DNA of 64,000 bases from the NCBI RefSeq assembly GCF_000093025.1, contig NC_014207.1, forward strand, positions 2,666,001-2,730,000, written 5' to 3'. Positions within the stretch are counted from its first letter, which is position 1; the number at the start of each line of letters is the position of its first letter. Of the stretch, positions 10,883-20,823 are shown piece after piece. Source of the stretch: Methylotenera versatilis 301 (GTDB lineage Bacteria > Pseudomonadota > Gammaproteobacteria > Burkholderiales > Methylophilaceae). The position numbers were made by a program, and so were the translations under genes. The notes under the pieces are model-generated. The model worked only from the letters and a program-made list of their open reading frames with translations, made no database searches and was not told where the DNA came from.

Positions 10883-11204
10883 TATTTTTTCTTTATATCT
10901 CAATGACTTAGCGCATTTTCATGATAAAAATAATATCGTTATAAATTAAGTACATACGAAATTAAGTGAATGTAGATTATCAGAACAATGACGAAAGCGA
11001 TTGAATTGTAATTAGCGGGGTTTTAAAAGGTGAGAATAAGGGTATTTTTAAATCATTTACTTTAGAAAGGTAATCTGAATTTGACCCAAAGACCGTAAAG
11101 GTCTTCCCCTATTTACTGAGCCACTAAAGTGGCAAGTAAGCCAGCTTATGGCTTGTCCGTGGAATATATGCACAAATCGCATCATTCACACGCCAAACAG
11201 TGAA
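10883..11204. other. Non-coding stretch with three consecutive hairpins
   Basis: No convincing gene. The AT-rich left part shows nothing clear. At 11089-11154 three perfect short hairpins follow one another: AAGACC/GGTCTT (11089-11105), GCCAC/GTGGC extended by TTACT/AGTAA (about 11113-11138), and AAGCCA/TGGCTT (11138-11154). They lie just past the rnpB 3' end but lack a U-run. They could be a REP-like element or an extended rnpB trailer. Confidence 0.5.
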
Positions 11205-11548
11205 AGTTGAAGCTGGCCGATAAGCCGGGTTCTGTAGGCCTTATTACTAAGGCTGACAGTCATTCATCTAGGCGCACAATTACTTGTACGCTCAAGCAAC
11301 CTACCCGCTAGCAGCGCGAACCACGCCTTATTACCCTAAGGTAAAGTGCTAGCCTATTTGGTCTTGCTGCGAATGGAGGTTACCGCGTTTCACCGTAACT
11401 AAATACGCTCGTCTCTGTGGCCCTATTCCGCGCCTTATACTTGGTTGCCCAAGCTTTCAACGTACGGCCGTTAGCCGTCATCCCGCTCTATGCAGCCCGG
11501 ACTTTCCTCCCCTCACCTACGTGAGCGGCGACTGTCTAGCCAGCTTCA
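11205..11548 (-). ncRNA. rnpB: RNase P RNA (M1 RNA)
   Basis: Catalytic RNA of RNase P, which matures tRNA 5' ends. Read on the minus strand the 5' end begins GAAGCTGG, followed by the GACAGTCGCCGC and GAGGAAAGTCCGGGCT core (P4/CR I), then ACGGCTAACGGCC, and near the end the AGAACCCGGCTTATCGGCCAGC segment that contains the conserved bacterial RNase P 3' core. The 5' GAAGCTGGC pairs with the terminal GCCAGCTTC (P1). About 344 nt, type A length. Exact ends are estimated to within a few bases. Confidence 0.96.
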
Positions 11549-11600
11549 GCGTACATTTTAACATGCCTCATGATGCAATCTTAAACAATCTAGATACCGT

Positions 11601-11606
11601 TATAAT
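11601..11606 (+). promoter_or_regulatory. Candidate -10 box for ung
   Basis: A consensus TATAAT hexamer lies 36 bases before the ung ATG, in the 88-base region where rnpB and ung diverge. No good -35 hexamer is visible at the right spacing, so the call is tentative. Confidence 0.4.
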
Positions 11607-11636
11607 GCATCAACCTAACAACCATTGTATTTAATC

Positions 11637-12320
11637 ATGCCACAAGAAAAAGCCGGACAACTTCATCCTTCATGGCAAGCAGTCATTGGTGAGGAGTTCG
11701 ATAAACCTTACATGCAATCTTTACGCGCTTTTTTAAAGCAAGAAAAAGAGGCGGGAAAAGCTATTTTTCCACCTAGCCCATTGATTTTTAATGCGTTTAA
11801 TCACACGCCTTTTGACAAGGTACGTGTAGTCATTATTGGACAAGACCCATACCACGGCATAGGACAGGCTCATGGTTTAAGCTTCTCAGTGCCTGAAGGA
11901 GTAGCTTTACCACCTTCACTGATGAATATTTATAAAGAAATTGAAGCAGATTTAGGCATAAAAATGAGCAGAAAAGGTGACCTGACATCATGGGCAAATC
12001 AGGGAGTCTTGCTACTCAATGCAACACTGACAGTTGCAATGGCAAATGCAGGCTCACACCAGAAACGCGGCTGGGAAACCTTTACCGACGCCGCAATTGC
12101 CGCATTAAATACACAGCGAGAAGGATTAGTGTTTGTGTTATGGGGCAGCTATGCGCAGAAAAAAGGAGAAATGATAGACTACAAAAAACATTTGGTACTT
12201 AAATCAACCCACCCCTCGCCTCTATCAGCCCATCGCGGATTCTTTGGCAACCATCAATTCTCTAAGATTAACGAATACCTAATCAAACACGGACAAACCC
12301 CTATTGAATGGCAGATATAA
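11637..12320 (+). CDS. ung: Uracil-DNA glycosylase (family 1)
   Basis: Removes uracil from DNA, the first step of base-excision repair. The 227-residue protein carries the water-activating motif GQDPYHG (68-74, catalytic D70), [10 protein letters not shown], and the C-terminal [11 protein letters not shown] motif with the catalytic His. The open frame begins at a TTG at 11625, but the ATG at 11637 gives the usual N-terminus. The Shine-Dalgarno sequence is weak. Single gene, divergent from rnpB and convergent with pyrC. Confidence 0.97.
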   Translation: MPQEKAGQLHPSWQAVIGEEFDKPYMQSLRAFLKQEKEAGKAIFPPSPLIFNAFNHTPFDKVRVVIIGQDPYHGIGQAHGLSFSVPEGVALPPSLMNIYKEIEADLGIKMSRKGDLTSWANQGVLLLNATLTVAMANAGSHQKRGWETFTDAAIAALNTQREGLVFVLWGSYAQKKGEMIDYKKHLVLKSTHPSPLSAHRGFFGNHQFSKINEYLIKHGQTPIEWQI

Positions 12321-12449
12321 ATCCGCCTTTTCTTTGGCTACGTTTCTGACTAAACAATAAAACGTAACTTACCAATCGCGCGAAAGTGACCTAATACAAT
12401 ACTCATTTAGCTTAATAGTTTGCAAATAAACCTATTGTATAAACTCTGC

Positions 12450-13499
12450 TTATAACATCTTCCAGTGCAAACTTTGCCCCGCCCTCAACGGCACCAACAC
12501 ATCACCCCCATCAAACGGCAAAGACTCAGGCACTTTCCAACTCTCTTTCGCCAAAGTAATCTGCGCTTTACTCCTAGGCAAACCATAAAAATCCGCCCCA
12601 TAAAAACTCGCAAACCCTTCCAACTTATCTAAAGCACCTGCCGCTTCAAATGCCTCTGCATAAAGCTCTATCGCCGTATGCGCCGTGTACATACCCGCAC
12701 AACCGCAAGCCGCTTCTTTAGTATGTTTAGCATGTGGCGCACTGTCTGTGCCTAAGAAAAATTTAGTATTACCAGAAGTGGCTGCTTTTACCAAAGCCAC
12801 ACGATGCTCTTCACGCTTCAATATTGGCAAGCAGTAATGATGCGGCTGAATACCGCCTTTAAACATATCGTTACGGTTCATCAATAAATGGTGCGCAGTA
12901 ATAGTTGCAGCGACATTGTTTGGCGCACTCATCACAAAATCTGCCGCATCTTTAGTGGTTATATGTTCAAACACGACTTTTAAAGCTGGGTATTTTTTGA
13001 TTAGTGGAATCATATGGCGCTCAATAAATACGCGCTCTCTATCAAACACATCCACATCGGCATCTGTCACTTCTGCGTGAGTTAACAGCGGCACACCAAG
13101 CCTTTCCATCGCTTCTAGTGCGCTTGCACATTTATCTAGGCTGGTGACGCCTGAATCGCTATTGGTGGTTGCGCCTGCTGGGTAAAGTTTGACACCGTGA
13201 ATAATGCCGCTCGCTTTTGCGCGTGAGATTTCTTCCGCAGTGGTGTTGTCAGTCAAATACAAAGTCATCAGTGGCTCAAATTGCATGCCTGCGGGCAGCG
13301 CATCTACAATACGCTGACGATAAGCAATAGCTAATTCTGTAGTCGTGACTGGCGGACGCAGATTAGGCATCACAATAGCGCGCGCAAACTGGCGAGCAGT
13401 ATCAGGCAGCACCGCTTTTAAGGCTGCGCCATCGCGTAAATGTAAGTGCCAGTCGTCTGGGCGGGTAAGCGTTAAGCTGAGGCTTGAATGTGTAATCAT
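12450..13499 (-). CDS. pyrC: Dihydroorotase (class II)
   Basis: Zinc enzyme closing carbamoyl-aspartate to dihydroorotate in pyrimidine synthesis. 349 residues, E. coli-type. Metal ligands: H18 and H20 in DWHLHLRDG, the carboxylated Lys (K104) in [18 protein letters not shown], and the catalytic Asp in LGTDSAPH. It begins 3 bases after the PH-domain gene, so it probably belongs to a rsmI-PH-pyrC operon. Confidence 0.97.
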   Translation of the reverse strand: MITHSSLSLTLTRPDDWHLHLRDGAALKAVLPDTARQFARAIVMPNLRPPVTTTELAIAYRQRIVDALPAGMQFEPLMTLYLTDNTTAEEISRAKASGIIHGVKLYPAGATTNSDSGVTSLDKCASALEAMERLGVPLLTHAEVTDADVDVFDRERVFIERHMIPLIKKYPALKVVFEHITTKDAADFVMSAPNNVAATITAHHLLMNRNDMFKGGIQPHHYCLPILKREEHRVALVKAATSGNTKFFLGTDSAPHAKHTKEAACGCAGMYTAHTAIELYAEAFEAAGALDKLEGFASFYGADFYGLPRSKAQITLAKESWKVPESLPFDGGDVLVPLRAGQSLHWKML

Positions 13500-13502
13500 A
13501 TT

Positions 13503-14075
13503 TTAAATTTGCTGGTTAGTTTTTAAAAAATCTTCTATTAAACGCTCAACTTTTTTAAGGTCTCGCACCGCGTAAAAGCCCTCTTTTGCAATATTTCTAT
13601 CCCCATCACTATCACGATAAATTTGATGAGAAAAAATTAAATCACCAGAACCATCAGATTTTTCTACGCGGTTTAAGTGATTTACATCTTTAGGAAAGAA
13701 TATTTGTAAGTTTGTTGTTTTGCCGAAGCTGGCAATCAGCAAACGCTGATTCGTAATCGCATAAACGGTGCTGTTGGCCTTGCGGCGCATAGTAAACGGC
13801 AGGGCTAGCCCCCAAATGCCTATCGCAATAAAAGGCAGACCAAAAAGTGGGAAAAGACTGTATGCACCGAGATTACCCCAGTCAGGCCAGTGAAAACCAC
13901 TCGCACCCGCAGTCCAGAATAGAGAAAATGCAGTCCAAGGGATAAAAAATAGCCACAACCAAAAAGACGATTTCACTAATTGGCTAGAAATAGGCTGAGC
14001 CACCCATTTCAATACCTCATCACGGCGTAGCTCACTATTTAAGTTGCGCAATAACGACTCGGAGACCTCAAGCAT
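13503..14075 (-). CDS. PH-domain (DUF304-like) membrane protein
   Basis: 190 residues. A cytoplasmic N-terminus (RRDEVLKWVAQP) is followed by two hydrophobic segments (about 38-58 and 70-93). The soluble C-terminal half has the ITNQRLLI motif that typifies bacterial PH (bPH2/DUF304) domains. Function unknown; such proteins are membrane-associated and poorly characterised. It overlaps rsmI by eight bases and nearly touches pyrC, so it is co-transcribed with them. Confidence 0.75.
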   Translation of the reverse strand: MLEVSESLLRNLNSELRRDEVLKWVAQPISSQLVKSSFWLWLFFIPWTAFSLFWTAGASGFHWPDWGNLGAYSLFPLFGLPFIAIGIWGLALPFTMRRKANSTVYAITNQRLLIASFGKTTNLQIFFPKDVNHLNRVEKSDGSGDLIFSHQIYRDSDGDRNIAKEGFYAVRDLKKVERLIEDFLKTNQQI

Positions 14076-14919
14076 CGCCAGCCCCTTTAAACTTAAGTGC
14101 TAATTCGTACAAATCATTTTTCTTGAGGTTGGTAATTTCTGTCGCTAATTTTACCGCTTGTTTTAGTGGTAAATCGGCCAATAAACATTTTAAAATGCGC
14201 GCTGACTCTTCATTTACCGCTTGCGTTTCCTTAGGTGGCTCAGTTTCTACAAGCAACACAAATTCGCCTCGCTGTTGATTAGTATCTGCCTGCAACCAAG
14301 CACTGGCTTCACCTGCCATGCATGTGTAAAACGTTTCAAAAGTTTTAGTAAGCTCACGGGCAAAGGTCAAACGGCGCTCACCGCCTAGCACAATTGCCAA
14401 GTCCTCCACACATTCCACAATGCGATGCGGTGCTTCATAGAATACTAAAGTCACGGCTTGTGATTTTAAGCTCTCCAACACTTTGCGACGCGCGGCTCCG
14501 CTTGCTGGTAAAAAACCGTGAAAGTGAAAGCCATTTTGCGTAATGCCAGACGCTGATAAAGCCGCAATAACAGCGCTCGCACCCGGAATCGGCACAACTT
14601 TAACGCCCGCCTTGCGCACTAAGCCCACCACCACCGCACCGGGATCACTTATGCCAGGCGTGCCAGCATCTGTGACCAAGGCTATATTTTCACCTGCTTG
14701 AAGCTGCGTTAGTAGCTTTTCCGCGGATTGATGTTCATTATGTTCATGCACGGCGATAAGCTTTTTGCTAATGCCAAAATGAGATAACAAACCCGAGGTG
14801 TGGCGCGTATCCTCAGCGGCAATCGCATCTACCATTTTAAGTGTTTCTATGCCGCGAATGGTCATATCGCCTAAGTTGCCGATAGGTGTTGCGACCACAT
14901 ATAATGTACCCATGCTCAT
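14068..14919 (-). CDS. rsmI: 16S rRNA (cytidine(1402)-2'-O)-methyltransferase RsmI
   Basis: Methylates the ribose of C1402, the same nucleotide whose base RsmH modifies. The 283-residue SAM enzyme has the tetrapyrrole-methylase fold signatures VATPIGNLGDMTIR, AEDTRHTSGLL, VTDAGTPGISDPG and VPIPGASA. Lies on the minus strand opposite yraN, as in many proteobacteria. Two ATGs (14919 and 14913) are possible starts. Confidence 0.97.
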   Translation of the reverse strand: MSMGTLYVVATPIGNLGDMTIRGIETLKMVDAIAAEDTRHTSGLLSHFGISKKLIAVHEHNEHQSAEKLLTQLQAGENIALVTDAGTPGISDPGAVVVGLVRKAGVKVVPIPGASAVIAALSASGITQNGFHFHGFLPASGAARRKVLESLKSQAVTLVFYEAPHRIVECVEDLAIVLGGERRLTFARELTKTFETFYTCMAGEASAWLQADTNQQRGEFVLLVETEPPKETQAVNEESARILKCLLADLPLKQAVKLATEITNLKKNDLYELALKFKGAGDA

Positions 14920-14986
14920 GCAGACCAGCCATTTAATTTAAAATCGTTCATACTAGAAGTTTACAGCTTTAGCTAATATCTCGCCT

Positions 14987-15340
14987 ATGAAATTAAGCAA
15001 AAACAACGCAGGACTTGAAGCCGAGAAGTTAGCTGCAACTTTTTTAGCGAATCATGGCCTTAAATTAGTGACGCAAAACTATCATTGTAAATACGGTGAA
15101 ATTGATTTGATTATGAGACACGCCAAAACGCTAGTATTTATTGAGGTTAGACTAAGATCAAACAGCCAATTTGGTAGCGCTGGCGCCAGTATTACACCGC
15201 AAAAGCAGCAAAAACTCATACTGACAGCGCAACATTATTTACAGCAGCATGGCGACTGCCAATGCCGATTTGACGCCATCTTAATGAACAAAGCCGAGGC
15301 CAGCCACATCGAGTGGGTTCGTAATGCATTTGACGCATAA
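14987..15340 (+). CDS. yraN: YraN family protein (UPF0102), nuclease-fold
   Basis: 117 residues of the UPF0102 family. GLEAEKLAATFLANHG is followed by the restriction-endonuclease-like core YGEIDLIMRHAKTLVFIEVR, with acidic residues in the positions of a PD-(D/E)XK site; the usual final Lys is Arg here (EVR). Biological role is not settled. Adjacent to rsmI and a BON lipoprotein gene, a conserved neighbourhood in beta- and gammaproteobacteria. Confidence 0.9.
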   Translation: MKLSKNNAGLEAEKLAATFLANHGLKLVTQNYHCKYGEIDLIMRHAKTLVFIEVRLRSNSQFGSAGASITPQKQQKLILTAQHYLQQHGDCQCRFDAILMNKAEASHIEWVRNAFDA

Positions 15341-15460
15341 TAAGCGTATCATTCGCGAAAATGTTGTTTTAACGAACTGTAGTAGAACATATTAAAGCTT
15401 AAAGATATAAGTTAAAAATTAACCTAGGGGTTATCTTAAAGTAACATCAAGGAGCAATCT

Positions 15461-16048
15461 ATGAAATCAAGTATGACCAAACAAACTGCACTCAAACTAA
15501 TCTTATCTGCAGCACTCATTTCTCAAATCACCGCTTGCGTACCCGTTGTGGTTGGTGGCGCCGCGGCTACTGGCGCAATGGCTGCCGATAGACGCACTTC
15601 TGGTATTTATGTAGAAGATGAGAATATCGAACTAAAGGCTGTGAAAAAAATGGAAACAAACTTGGGCGAAGACGCGCATGTGAACGTCACCAGCTACAAC
15701 CGCAATGTGTTGCTAACCGGTGAAGTGCCTGTGGCTGAATCTAAATCTAAAGCTGAAAACTTGGTGAAAGAAATCACCAACACACGCTCCATCACCAACG
15801 AAATTACAGTTGGCCCAAAATCGACCATAGGTTCACGTAGCAACGATAGCTACATCACCTCTAAAATCAAAACTAAATTTGTGACTGAAAATAAATTCCC
15901 AGCGAACTATGTAAAAGTAGTCACCGAAAATGGTGTCGTTTACTTATTAGGTATCGTCACGAATAAAGAAGCCGACGACGCGGTAGAAATCGCTCGCAAT
16001 ACCGATGGCGTGACTAAGGTGGTAAAAGTATTTGAATACATGCCATAA
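15461..16048 (+). CDS. BON-domain outer-membrane lipoprotein (DolP-like)
   Basis: 195 residues. A lipoprotein signal ends in the lipobox ITAC (Cys26). Two BON domains follow (about 50-115 and 125-193); BON domains bind phospholipid surfaces. The double-BON lipoprotein layout and the place beside yraN match DolP/YraP, which maintains outer-membrane integrity. A good AGGAG ribosome site lies 8 bases before the ATG. Likely anchored in the outer membrane facing the periplasm. Confidence 0.85.
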   Translation: MKSSMTKQTALKLILSAALISQITACVPVVVGGAAATGAMAADRRTSGIYVEDENIELKAVKKMETNLGEDAHVNVTSYNRNVLLTGEVPVAESKSKAENLVKEITNTRSITNEITVGPKSTIGSRSNDSYITSKIKTKFVTENKFPANYVKVVTENGVVYLLGIVTNKEADDAVEIARNTDGVTKVVKVFEYMP

Positions 16049-16111
16049 AATAAGCGCTGCGCGCCTTGAGCATCCCACCAGTTTGAGGCCGCGCATTTAA
16101 ACTGAAAATGC

Positions 16112-16117
16112 TATAAT
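16112..16117 (+). promoter_or_regulatory. Candidate -10 box for the DUF3579 gene
   Basis: A TATAAT hexamer lies 62 bases before the ATG at 16179. The only TTGAGG-like -35 upstream is 23 bases away, too far for a standard spacer, so this is tentative. Confidence 0.3.
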
Positions 16118-16178
16118 ACGCAGCACAAATAACACAGAACACCTCTGAAATACAGCTAAAAGAATTGGTAAATCACAA

Positions 16179-16496
16179 ATGACAACACAACCCACAATGA
16201 CACAAGTAAGCGGCGAAATTATCATCGAAGGGAACACGCGTGCAGGCAAACCTTTTCGCCCTAGCGATTGGGTGGATCGTATGTGTAGCACTTACGCGAC
16301 GTTTGGCGAAGACCGCAAACTTAGATATTCACCGTACTTAAAACCAAAAGTAGTGAATGGTGTGCGCTGTTTAGCAGTGGATTTGAAGTTAAAAACCGTC
16401 AACCCTGAAGGCTATGCACAATTGATGCATTTTGCTGATGAAAATCAACTGAATGTTTTGGATGCTGAAGGTAACAGCATCGCGGTGCCACACTAG
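16179..16496 (+). CDS. DUF3579 domain protein
   Basis: 105 residues, a small soluble protein of the DUF3579 family, found mostly in Betaproteobacteria. Recognisable pieces are IIEGNTRAGKPFRPSDWVDR and YSPYLKPKVVNGVRCLAVD. Function unknown, no catalytic motif evident. Monocistronic, with a TATAAT upstream and a convergent thioredoxin-like gene downstream. Confidence 0.8.
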   Translation: MTTQPTMTQVSGEIIIEGNTRAGKPFRPSDWVDRMCSTYATFGEDRKLRYSPYLKPKVVNGVRCLAVDLKLKTVNPEGYAQLMHFADENQLNVLDAEGNSIAVPH

Positions 16497-16521
16497 TTAA
16501 ATACGCTGGCGTTTACCTAAT

Positions 16522-17001
16522 TTACTTAGCAACGCCAATTATTTTTTCAATATACTGCTTAGTAATTAAGCCACGCTTAATTTTAACCAACTCACCTTGT
16601 GGGTTATAAATAAACGTGGTGGGCAACACATCAGCCCTTCCAATTTGTGCTGTAACTTCATCGTCACCCAGAACTATCGGATACGACATCAACATATCAT
16701 CGACGTAATCCGTCACCTCTTTATTACTTTTGTAATCAAAAACAACACCTAACACCATCAAGTCTTTTTTTCTACGGTGGTCATAAAGATTCACTAAATC
16801 AGGCACTTCCTCTAAGCATGGCGGACACCAAGTCGCCCAATAGTTTACAAGTACCCATTTACCTTTGTAAGCAGCCAATTTGTGTGTAACGCCAGCGGTA
16901 TCTTTTAACTCAAAAGAAGCAGGTGCTTTCTCCGCAGCAAGCCCCCATGAACTCGTCGTGATCAAGAGTAAAAATGAAAGGCTGAGTAAAAACTGGCGCA
17001 T
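16522..17001 (-). CDS. TlpA/ResA-family thiol:disulfide oxidoreductase
   Basis: 159 residues with a Sec signal (about 1-23) and a thioredoxin fold containing the redox motif W-C59-P-P-C62. The segment YWATWCPPCLEEVPDL is typical of TlpA/ResA-type periplasmic reductases, which commonly act in cytochrome c maturation or redox protection. The specific partner cannot be told from sequence. Single gene. Confidence 0.88.
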   Translation of the reverse strand: MRQFLLSLSFLLLITTSSWGLAAEKAPASFELKDTAGVTHKLAAYKGKWVLVNYWATWCPPCLEEVPDLVNLYDHRRKKDLMVLGVVFDYKSNKEVTDYVDDMLMSYPIVLGDDEVTAQIGRADVLPTTFIYNPQGELVKIKRGLITKQYIEKIIGVAK

Positions 17002-17179
17002 TGAATAACTCTCTAAAAAACTAAGCTAAAAAGCTACGATTAAAATCAAACAAATCACCCACTCAGTCGCTAATGTAGCGCCATCCAGATGAATGTCATT
17101 TTGACAGTGTAAATGCTAGTGTAAATGTAAACATTATCATACAATCATATAACTGCCCTCGGCCTATAAGAAGTAAAAA

Positions 17180-18754
17180 ATGGCGTTAAATCTTAATATT
17201 CCTGCACTTAAAGATAATCCAATTATCATTGCCGAGACTCGGCCACAGAAAATCGGCCAGTCGCTGCTAGATCATATCGCTAAGAATCCGCTAGACATTG
17301 CCTCGCACTTACACAGTGAATTAGAAATATTAAACCGCCAGAAAATCTCTCCGACCAATAGAGTGCAAGCATTAGATGCATATCGCCCGCTATTAATTAG
17401 CACTGTGCAAGCGCTTTCTGAAGACTACAGCAACGCTGCATTACCATTACACGACAAAGCCAAATTAGCAGCTGCAGCGGCTGAGTCATTATGGTTAGAA
17501 TTAGGCTACGGCTACAAACTGGTATTGGTCGACTTACAAAATCAGCTGATTAAACTGGGTACCGACAAAAGTTCGGCAAATGCCATACAACGCGCCATGC
17601 ACGCAGTTGCAGAACACGCGCTGACTTACTATCAAACATACTCAACTCCGCCAGAACACATTTGGAGCGACTTACACCAACTTTATTTTTGCGCCATCAA
17701 ACTTGGCATACAAAACGTTAAAGTAGATGAAGAAAAAGCCGTGGTTGGGTCAACAGCGACAATAGCCAACACCATAGAAAATACATATAAACATGCATTA
17801 TTAATGTCACTTGCTGACCCTCAGCATCTAACACAAAAGAACATGCGCTTAGCGGCTGAGTATTTAGCGTTTCATGTTGAAAACGCAAAAATATCGATTG
17901 TTGCGCCTTTGGAAATCACAACCAGTTGCTTTATTGTTAATTTATCTTCAAACAAGCCACCTGTTCCGTATAGCAAACAAAAAGTCGCGCCGAATCCTGA
18001 CAGCGATATTCTTTTGCAGACCTTAGATCTAGTGATTGGCATCCATCAAGATTTAAATTCTTTACAAAATAATCAACTACCTAAAGATGGCGGTGTTCCT
18101 GCAAACGCAAATCGTGATGAATATATCGATTTATTAACTTACCTCATCAAGCACTGGGGCGTTACGCAAAAACGAATTTTTAACCGCACCAAGTCCGAGG
18201 GTGAGATTGAGATTGTGACTGGCATTCCTGCCATACATTATTTCTCTAGTGCAAATGTAGAACACACTGCGAATGCGAACATTGGCAAACTCCAACATAG
18301 CGAAAATATGCCAGAACCCTCACGCTGGCATGTTATTAACATTAGCGCGATTGGCATGTCGGTTAGACGCCATGCTACCGCCGAAAAGAATATACGCATT
18401 GGCGGACTGTTAGGCTTTAAAACTAAAAATGAGCAACACTGGTCTATAGGCTTAGTGCGCTGGGCGGCCTGCGGCAGTAGGGACAGGCTAGATATTGGCG
18501 TACAATTAATCGCACCACGTGCACAAAGCGCAATTGCCCACATCGACAAAACAGGCCGTGAAGAAATGGTATTGTTACTGCCTGAGCTAGTCGCTGTAAA
18601 ACAACTTGCAACAGTTATTGCTCGGGTTGGCACCTATCAGCCTGCGCGCCAATTATCGATCACATACAATAACAGCACACATGTGATTATGCTCACTAAA
18701 ATAGTAGAGCGCTCACATCATTTTGAGCGTATACAATATAGCGTCATTAATTAG
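17180..18754 (+). CDS. Putative PilZ-like c-di-GMP-binding domain protein
   Basis: 524 residues with no signal or membrane segment. The N-terminal two-thirds is helical, without a motif I recognise. The C-terminal part (about 385-455) has the pattern of a PilZ-like beta barrel: WHVINISAIGMSVRR, an IRIGGLLGF turn, then WSIGLVRWAA and IGVQLI. The canonical RxxxR of PilZ is not clear, so c-di-GMP binding is only a suggestion. Function unknown. Monocistronic, followed by trxA 150 bases on. Confidence 0.55.
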   Translation: MALNLNIPALKDNPIIIAETRPQKIGQSLLDHIAKNPLDIASHLHSELEILNRQKISPTNRVQALDAYRPLLISTVQALSEDYSNAALPLHDKAKLAAAAAESLWLELGYGYKLVLVDLQNQLIKLGTDKSSANAIQRAMHAVAEHALTYYQTYSTPPEHIWSDLHQLYFCAIKLGIQNVKVDEEKAVVGSTATIANTIENTYKHALLMSLADPQHLTQKNMRLAAEYLAFHVENAKISIVAPLEITTSCFIVNLSSNKPPVPYSKQKVAPNPDSDILLQTLDLVIGIHQDLNSLQNNQLPKDGGVPANANRDEYIDLLTYLIKHWGVTQKRIFNRTKSEGEIEIVTGIPAIHYFSSANVEHTANANIGKLQHSENMPEPSRWHVINISAIGMSVRRHATAEKNIRIGGLLGFKTKNEQHWSIGLVRWAACGSRDRLDIGVQLIAPRAQSAIAHIDKTGREEMVLLLPELVAVKQLATVIARVGTYQPARQLSITYNNSTHVIMLTKIVERSHHFERIQYSVIN

Positions 18755-18906
18755 TAAAACTATCTTCAATGGAAGTGGTCATCACTTAACATTACAGAAA
18801 TTTACTTTTAACTAGAACTTTCGCATTTTGCACTTCACTAAAACAGTTTTTTTCGTTACGATACGTAATTAATTTTTTAAAAGCATTAACCAATTAGAGG
18901 TTTTCC

Positions 18907-19233
18907 ATGAGCGAGCACATCACACACCTTAACGACGCAAGTTTTGAACAAGACGTTCTGCAGTCACAACTTCCTGTTTTAGTAGACTACTGGGCAGAAT
19001 GGTGTGGTCCTTGCAAAATGATTGCGCCAATCTTAGATGAAATTTCTAAAGAGTATGCTGGTCGTCTTAAAGTAGGCAAACTCAACATTGATGATAACCA
19101 ATTAACACCGCCAAAATATGGCATTCGTGGCATTCCTACATTAATGCTATTTAAAAATGGTAATGTAGAAGCGACAAAAGTAGGTGCATTATCTAAATCT
19201 CAATTAACCGCATTCATTGACAGCAACATCTAA
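18907..19233 (+). CDS. trxA: Thioredoxin 1
   Basis: Cytoplasmic disulfide reductase. 108 residues with the classic WC33GPC36 active site, the cis-Pro motif [11 protein letters not shown] and the conserved buried Asp. An AGAGG-type ribosome site precedes the ATG. A terminator hairpin follows at 19261, separating it from rho, a neighbour pairing common in proteobacteria. Confidence 0.97.
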   Translation: MSEHITHLNDASFEQDVLQSQLPVLVDYWAEWCGPCKMIAPILDEISKEYAGRLKVGKLNIDDNQLTPPKYGIRGIPTLMLFKNGNVEATKVGALSKSQLTAFIDSNI

Positions 19234-19260
19234 ACCATTTAGGCTGTACGTGTCATCACA

Positions 19261-19301
19261 AATGCTTGATTTCTAAACTCCTTATAAATCAAGCATTTTT
19301 T
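19261..19301 (+). terminator. Rho-independent terminator of trxA
   Basis: Inverted repeat ATGCTTGATTT / AAATCAAGCAT around a loop of about 14 bases, ending in T6. It lies 27 bases after the trxA stop. Confidence 0.75.
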
Positions 19302-19372
19302 GAAATTATCCTTTAATTTAAATCTGTAGTTCTCAATCCTGCCCCACACAATTCTTGTTTTAGTGAGCCTCC

Positions 19373-20632
19373 ATGCACTTATCCGACCTTAAGCATTTAC
19401 CCGTTACAGAGCTAGTAGAAATGGCTATCGCCGATGAAATTGATAATGCTAGCCGAATGCGCAAGCAGGATTTGATTTTCGCCATTTTAAAACATAAAGC
19501 GAAAAAAGGTGAAAGCATTTTTGGTGATGGGACGCTTGAGGTGCTACAAGATGGTTTTGGATTTTTGCGCTCGCCAGACACGTCTTATTTAGCTGGTCCA
19601 GATGATATTTACGTATCACCTTCACAAATCCGCAGATTCAATCTGCACACAGGCGATAGCATACAAGGTGAAATTCGCATCCCTAAAGATGGTGAACGTT
19701 ACTTCGCACTAGTTAAAGTCGATGTAGTCAACGGTGAAGCGCCTGAAAACACTAAGCACAAAATTCTGTTTGAAAACTTAACACCGCTATTCCCAACGAT
19801 TCCACTTACATTAGAGCGTGATATCAAAGGTGTAGAAAACATTACTAGCCGCGTAATTGATATGATTGCACCAATTGGTCGCGGTCAACGTGGCTTATTG
19901 GTCGCCAGCCCAAAAAGCGGTAAAACCGTGATGATGCAAAACATCGCGCATGCAATTACTGCAAATCATCCTGATGTAATTTTAATCGTATTGTTGATTG
20001 ATGAGCGTCCTGAAGAAGTGACAGAAATGACCCGCTCAGTAAGAGGCGAAGTCGTTGCGTCAACCTTTGACGAGCCAGCAACACGCCACGTACAAGTTGC
20101 TGAAATGGTGCTTGAAAAAGCTAAACGCTTGGTTGAACATAAAAAAGACGTCGTCATTCTATTAGACTCTATTACTCGTTTAGCGCGAGCTTACAATACC
20201 GTCATCCCATCATCAGGCAAAGTATTAACTGGTGGTGTGGATGCCAATGCATTACAACGCCCAAAACGTTTCTTTGGTGCTGCGCGTAATGTCGAAGAAG
20301 GTGGTTCATTAACTATTATTGCTACAGCCCTCGTTGATACTGGCTCTCGCATGGATGATGTCATCTATGAAGAGTTCAAGGGTACGGGTAATATGGAAAT
20401 TCATCTTGACCGCAAAATGGCCGAGAAACGTCAATACCCTGCTATCAATGTCAACAAATCTGGTACGCGTCGCGAAGAATTGCTCATCGAAAAAGATGTG
20501 TTGCAGAAAATTTGGGTACTTCGCAAACTACTCTACCCTATGGATGATCTAGAGGCGATGGAGTTCTTGTTAGATAAAATCAAAGCCACGAAAAACAATG
20601 CTGACTTTTTTGACAGCATGCGCCGTGGCTAA
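19373..20632 (+). CDS. rho: Transcription termination factor Rho
   Basis: Hexameric RNA-dependent ATPase that ends transcription. 419 residues, the standard size. An N-terminal Rho-N/cold-shock RNA-binding domain contains [16 protein letters not shown]. The motor domain has Walker [10 protein letters not shown], Walker [18 protein letters not shown] and the secondary RNA-binding Q-loop. The frame is intact and well conserved. Confidence 0.98.
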   Translation: MHLSDLKHLPVTELVEMAIADEIDNASRMRKQDLIFAILKHKAKKGESIFGDGTLEVLQDGFGFLRSPDTSYLAGPDDIYVSPSQIRRFNLHTGDSIQGEIRIPKDGERYFALVKVDVVNGEAPENTKHKILFENLTPLFPTIPLTLERDIKGVENITSRVIDMIAPIGRGQRGLLVASPKSGKTVMMQNIAHAITANHPDVILIVLLIDERPEEVTEMTRSVRGEVVASTFDEPATRHVQVAEMVLEKAKRLVEHKKDVVILLDSITRLARAYNTVIPSSGKVLTGGVDANALQRPKRFFGAARNVEEGGSLTIIATALVDTGSRMDDVIYEEFKGTGNMEIHLDRKMAEKRQYPAINVNKSGTRREELLIEKDVLQKIWVLRKLLYPMDDLEAMEFLLDKIKATKNNADFFDSMRRG

Positions 20633-20694
20633 ATAAGCTCTAGTTTCTAAAGCTATAGCTTGCTAAGATTTATCAGCTTAATTAACACATAACC

Positions 20695-20723
20695 TTGCGT
20701 ACTAGCAAGAATGCAAATATAAT
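20695..20723 (+). promoter_or_regulatory. Sigma-70 type promoter of rpmE2
   Basis: TTGCGT (20695-20700) and TATAAT (20718-20723) are separated by exactly 17 bases, a strong sigma-70 match. The transcript would start about 95 bases upstream of the rpmE2 ATG. Confidence 0.7.
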
Positions 20724-20823
20724 GCGCGGTTACAGCAAAACTGTATTTTTACAGCAATTTGCACTTACTAACGAACTACTAAATAGTGCCGTATCTTTCG
20801 GCAACACATATTGAGGCTATATT

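Noticed and set aside
11625-11636. TTG start for ung
   Set aside because: The ATG at 11637 gives the standard N-terminus and neither start has a stronger ribosome site.
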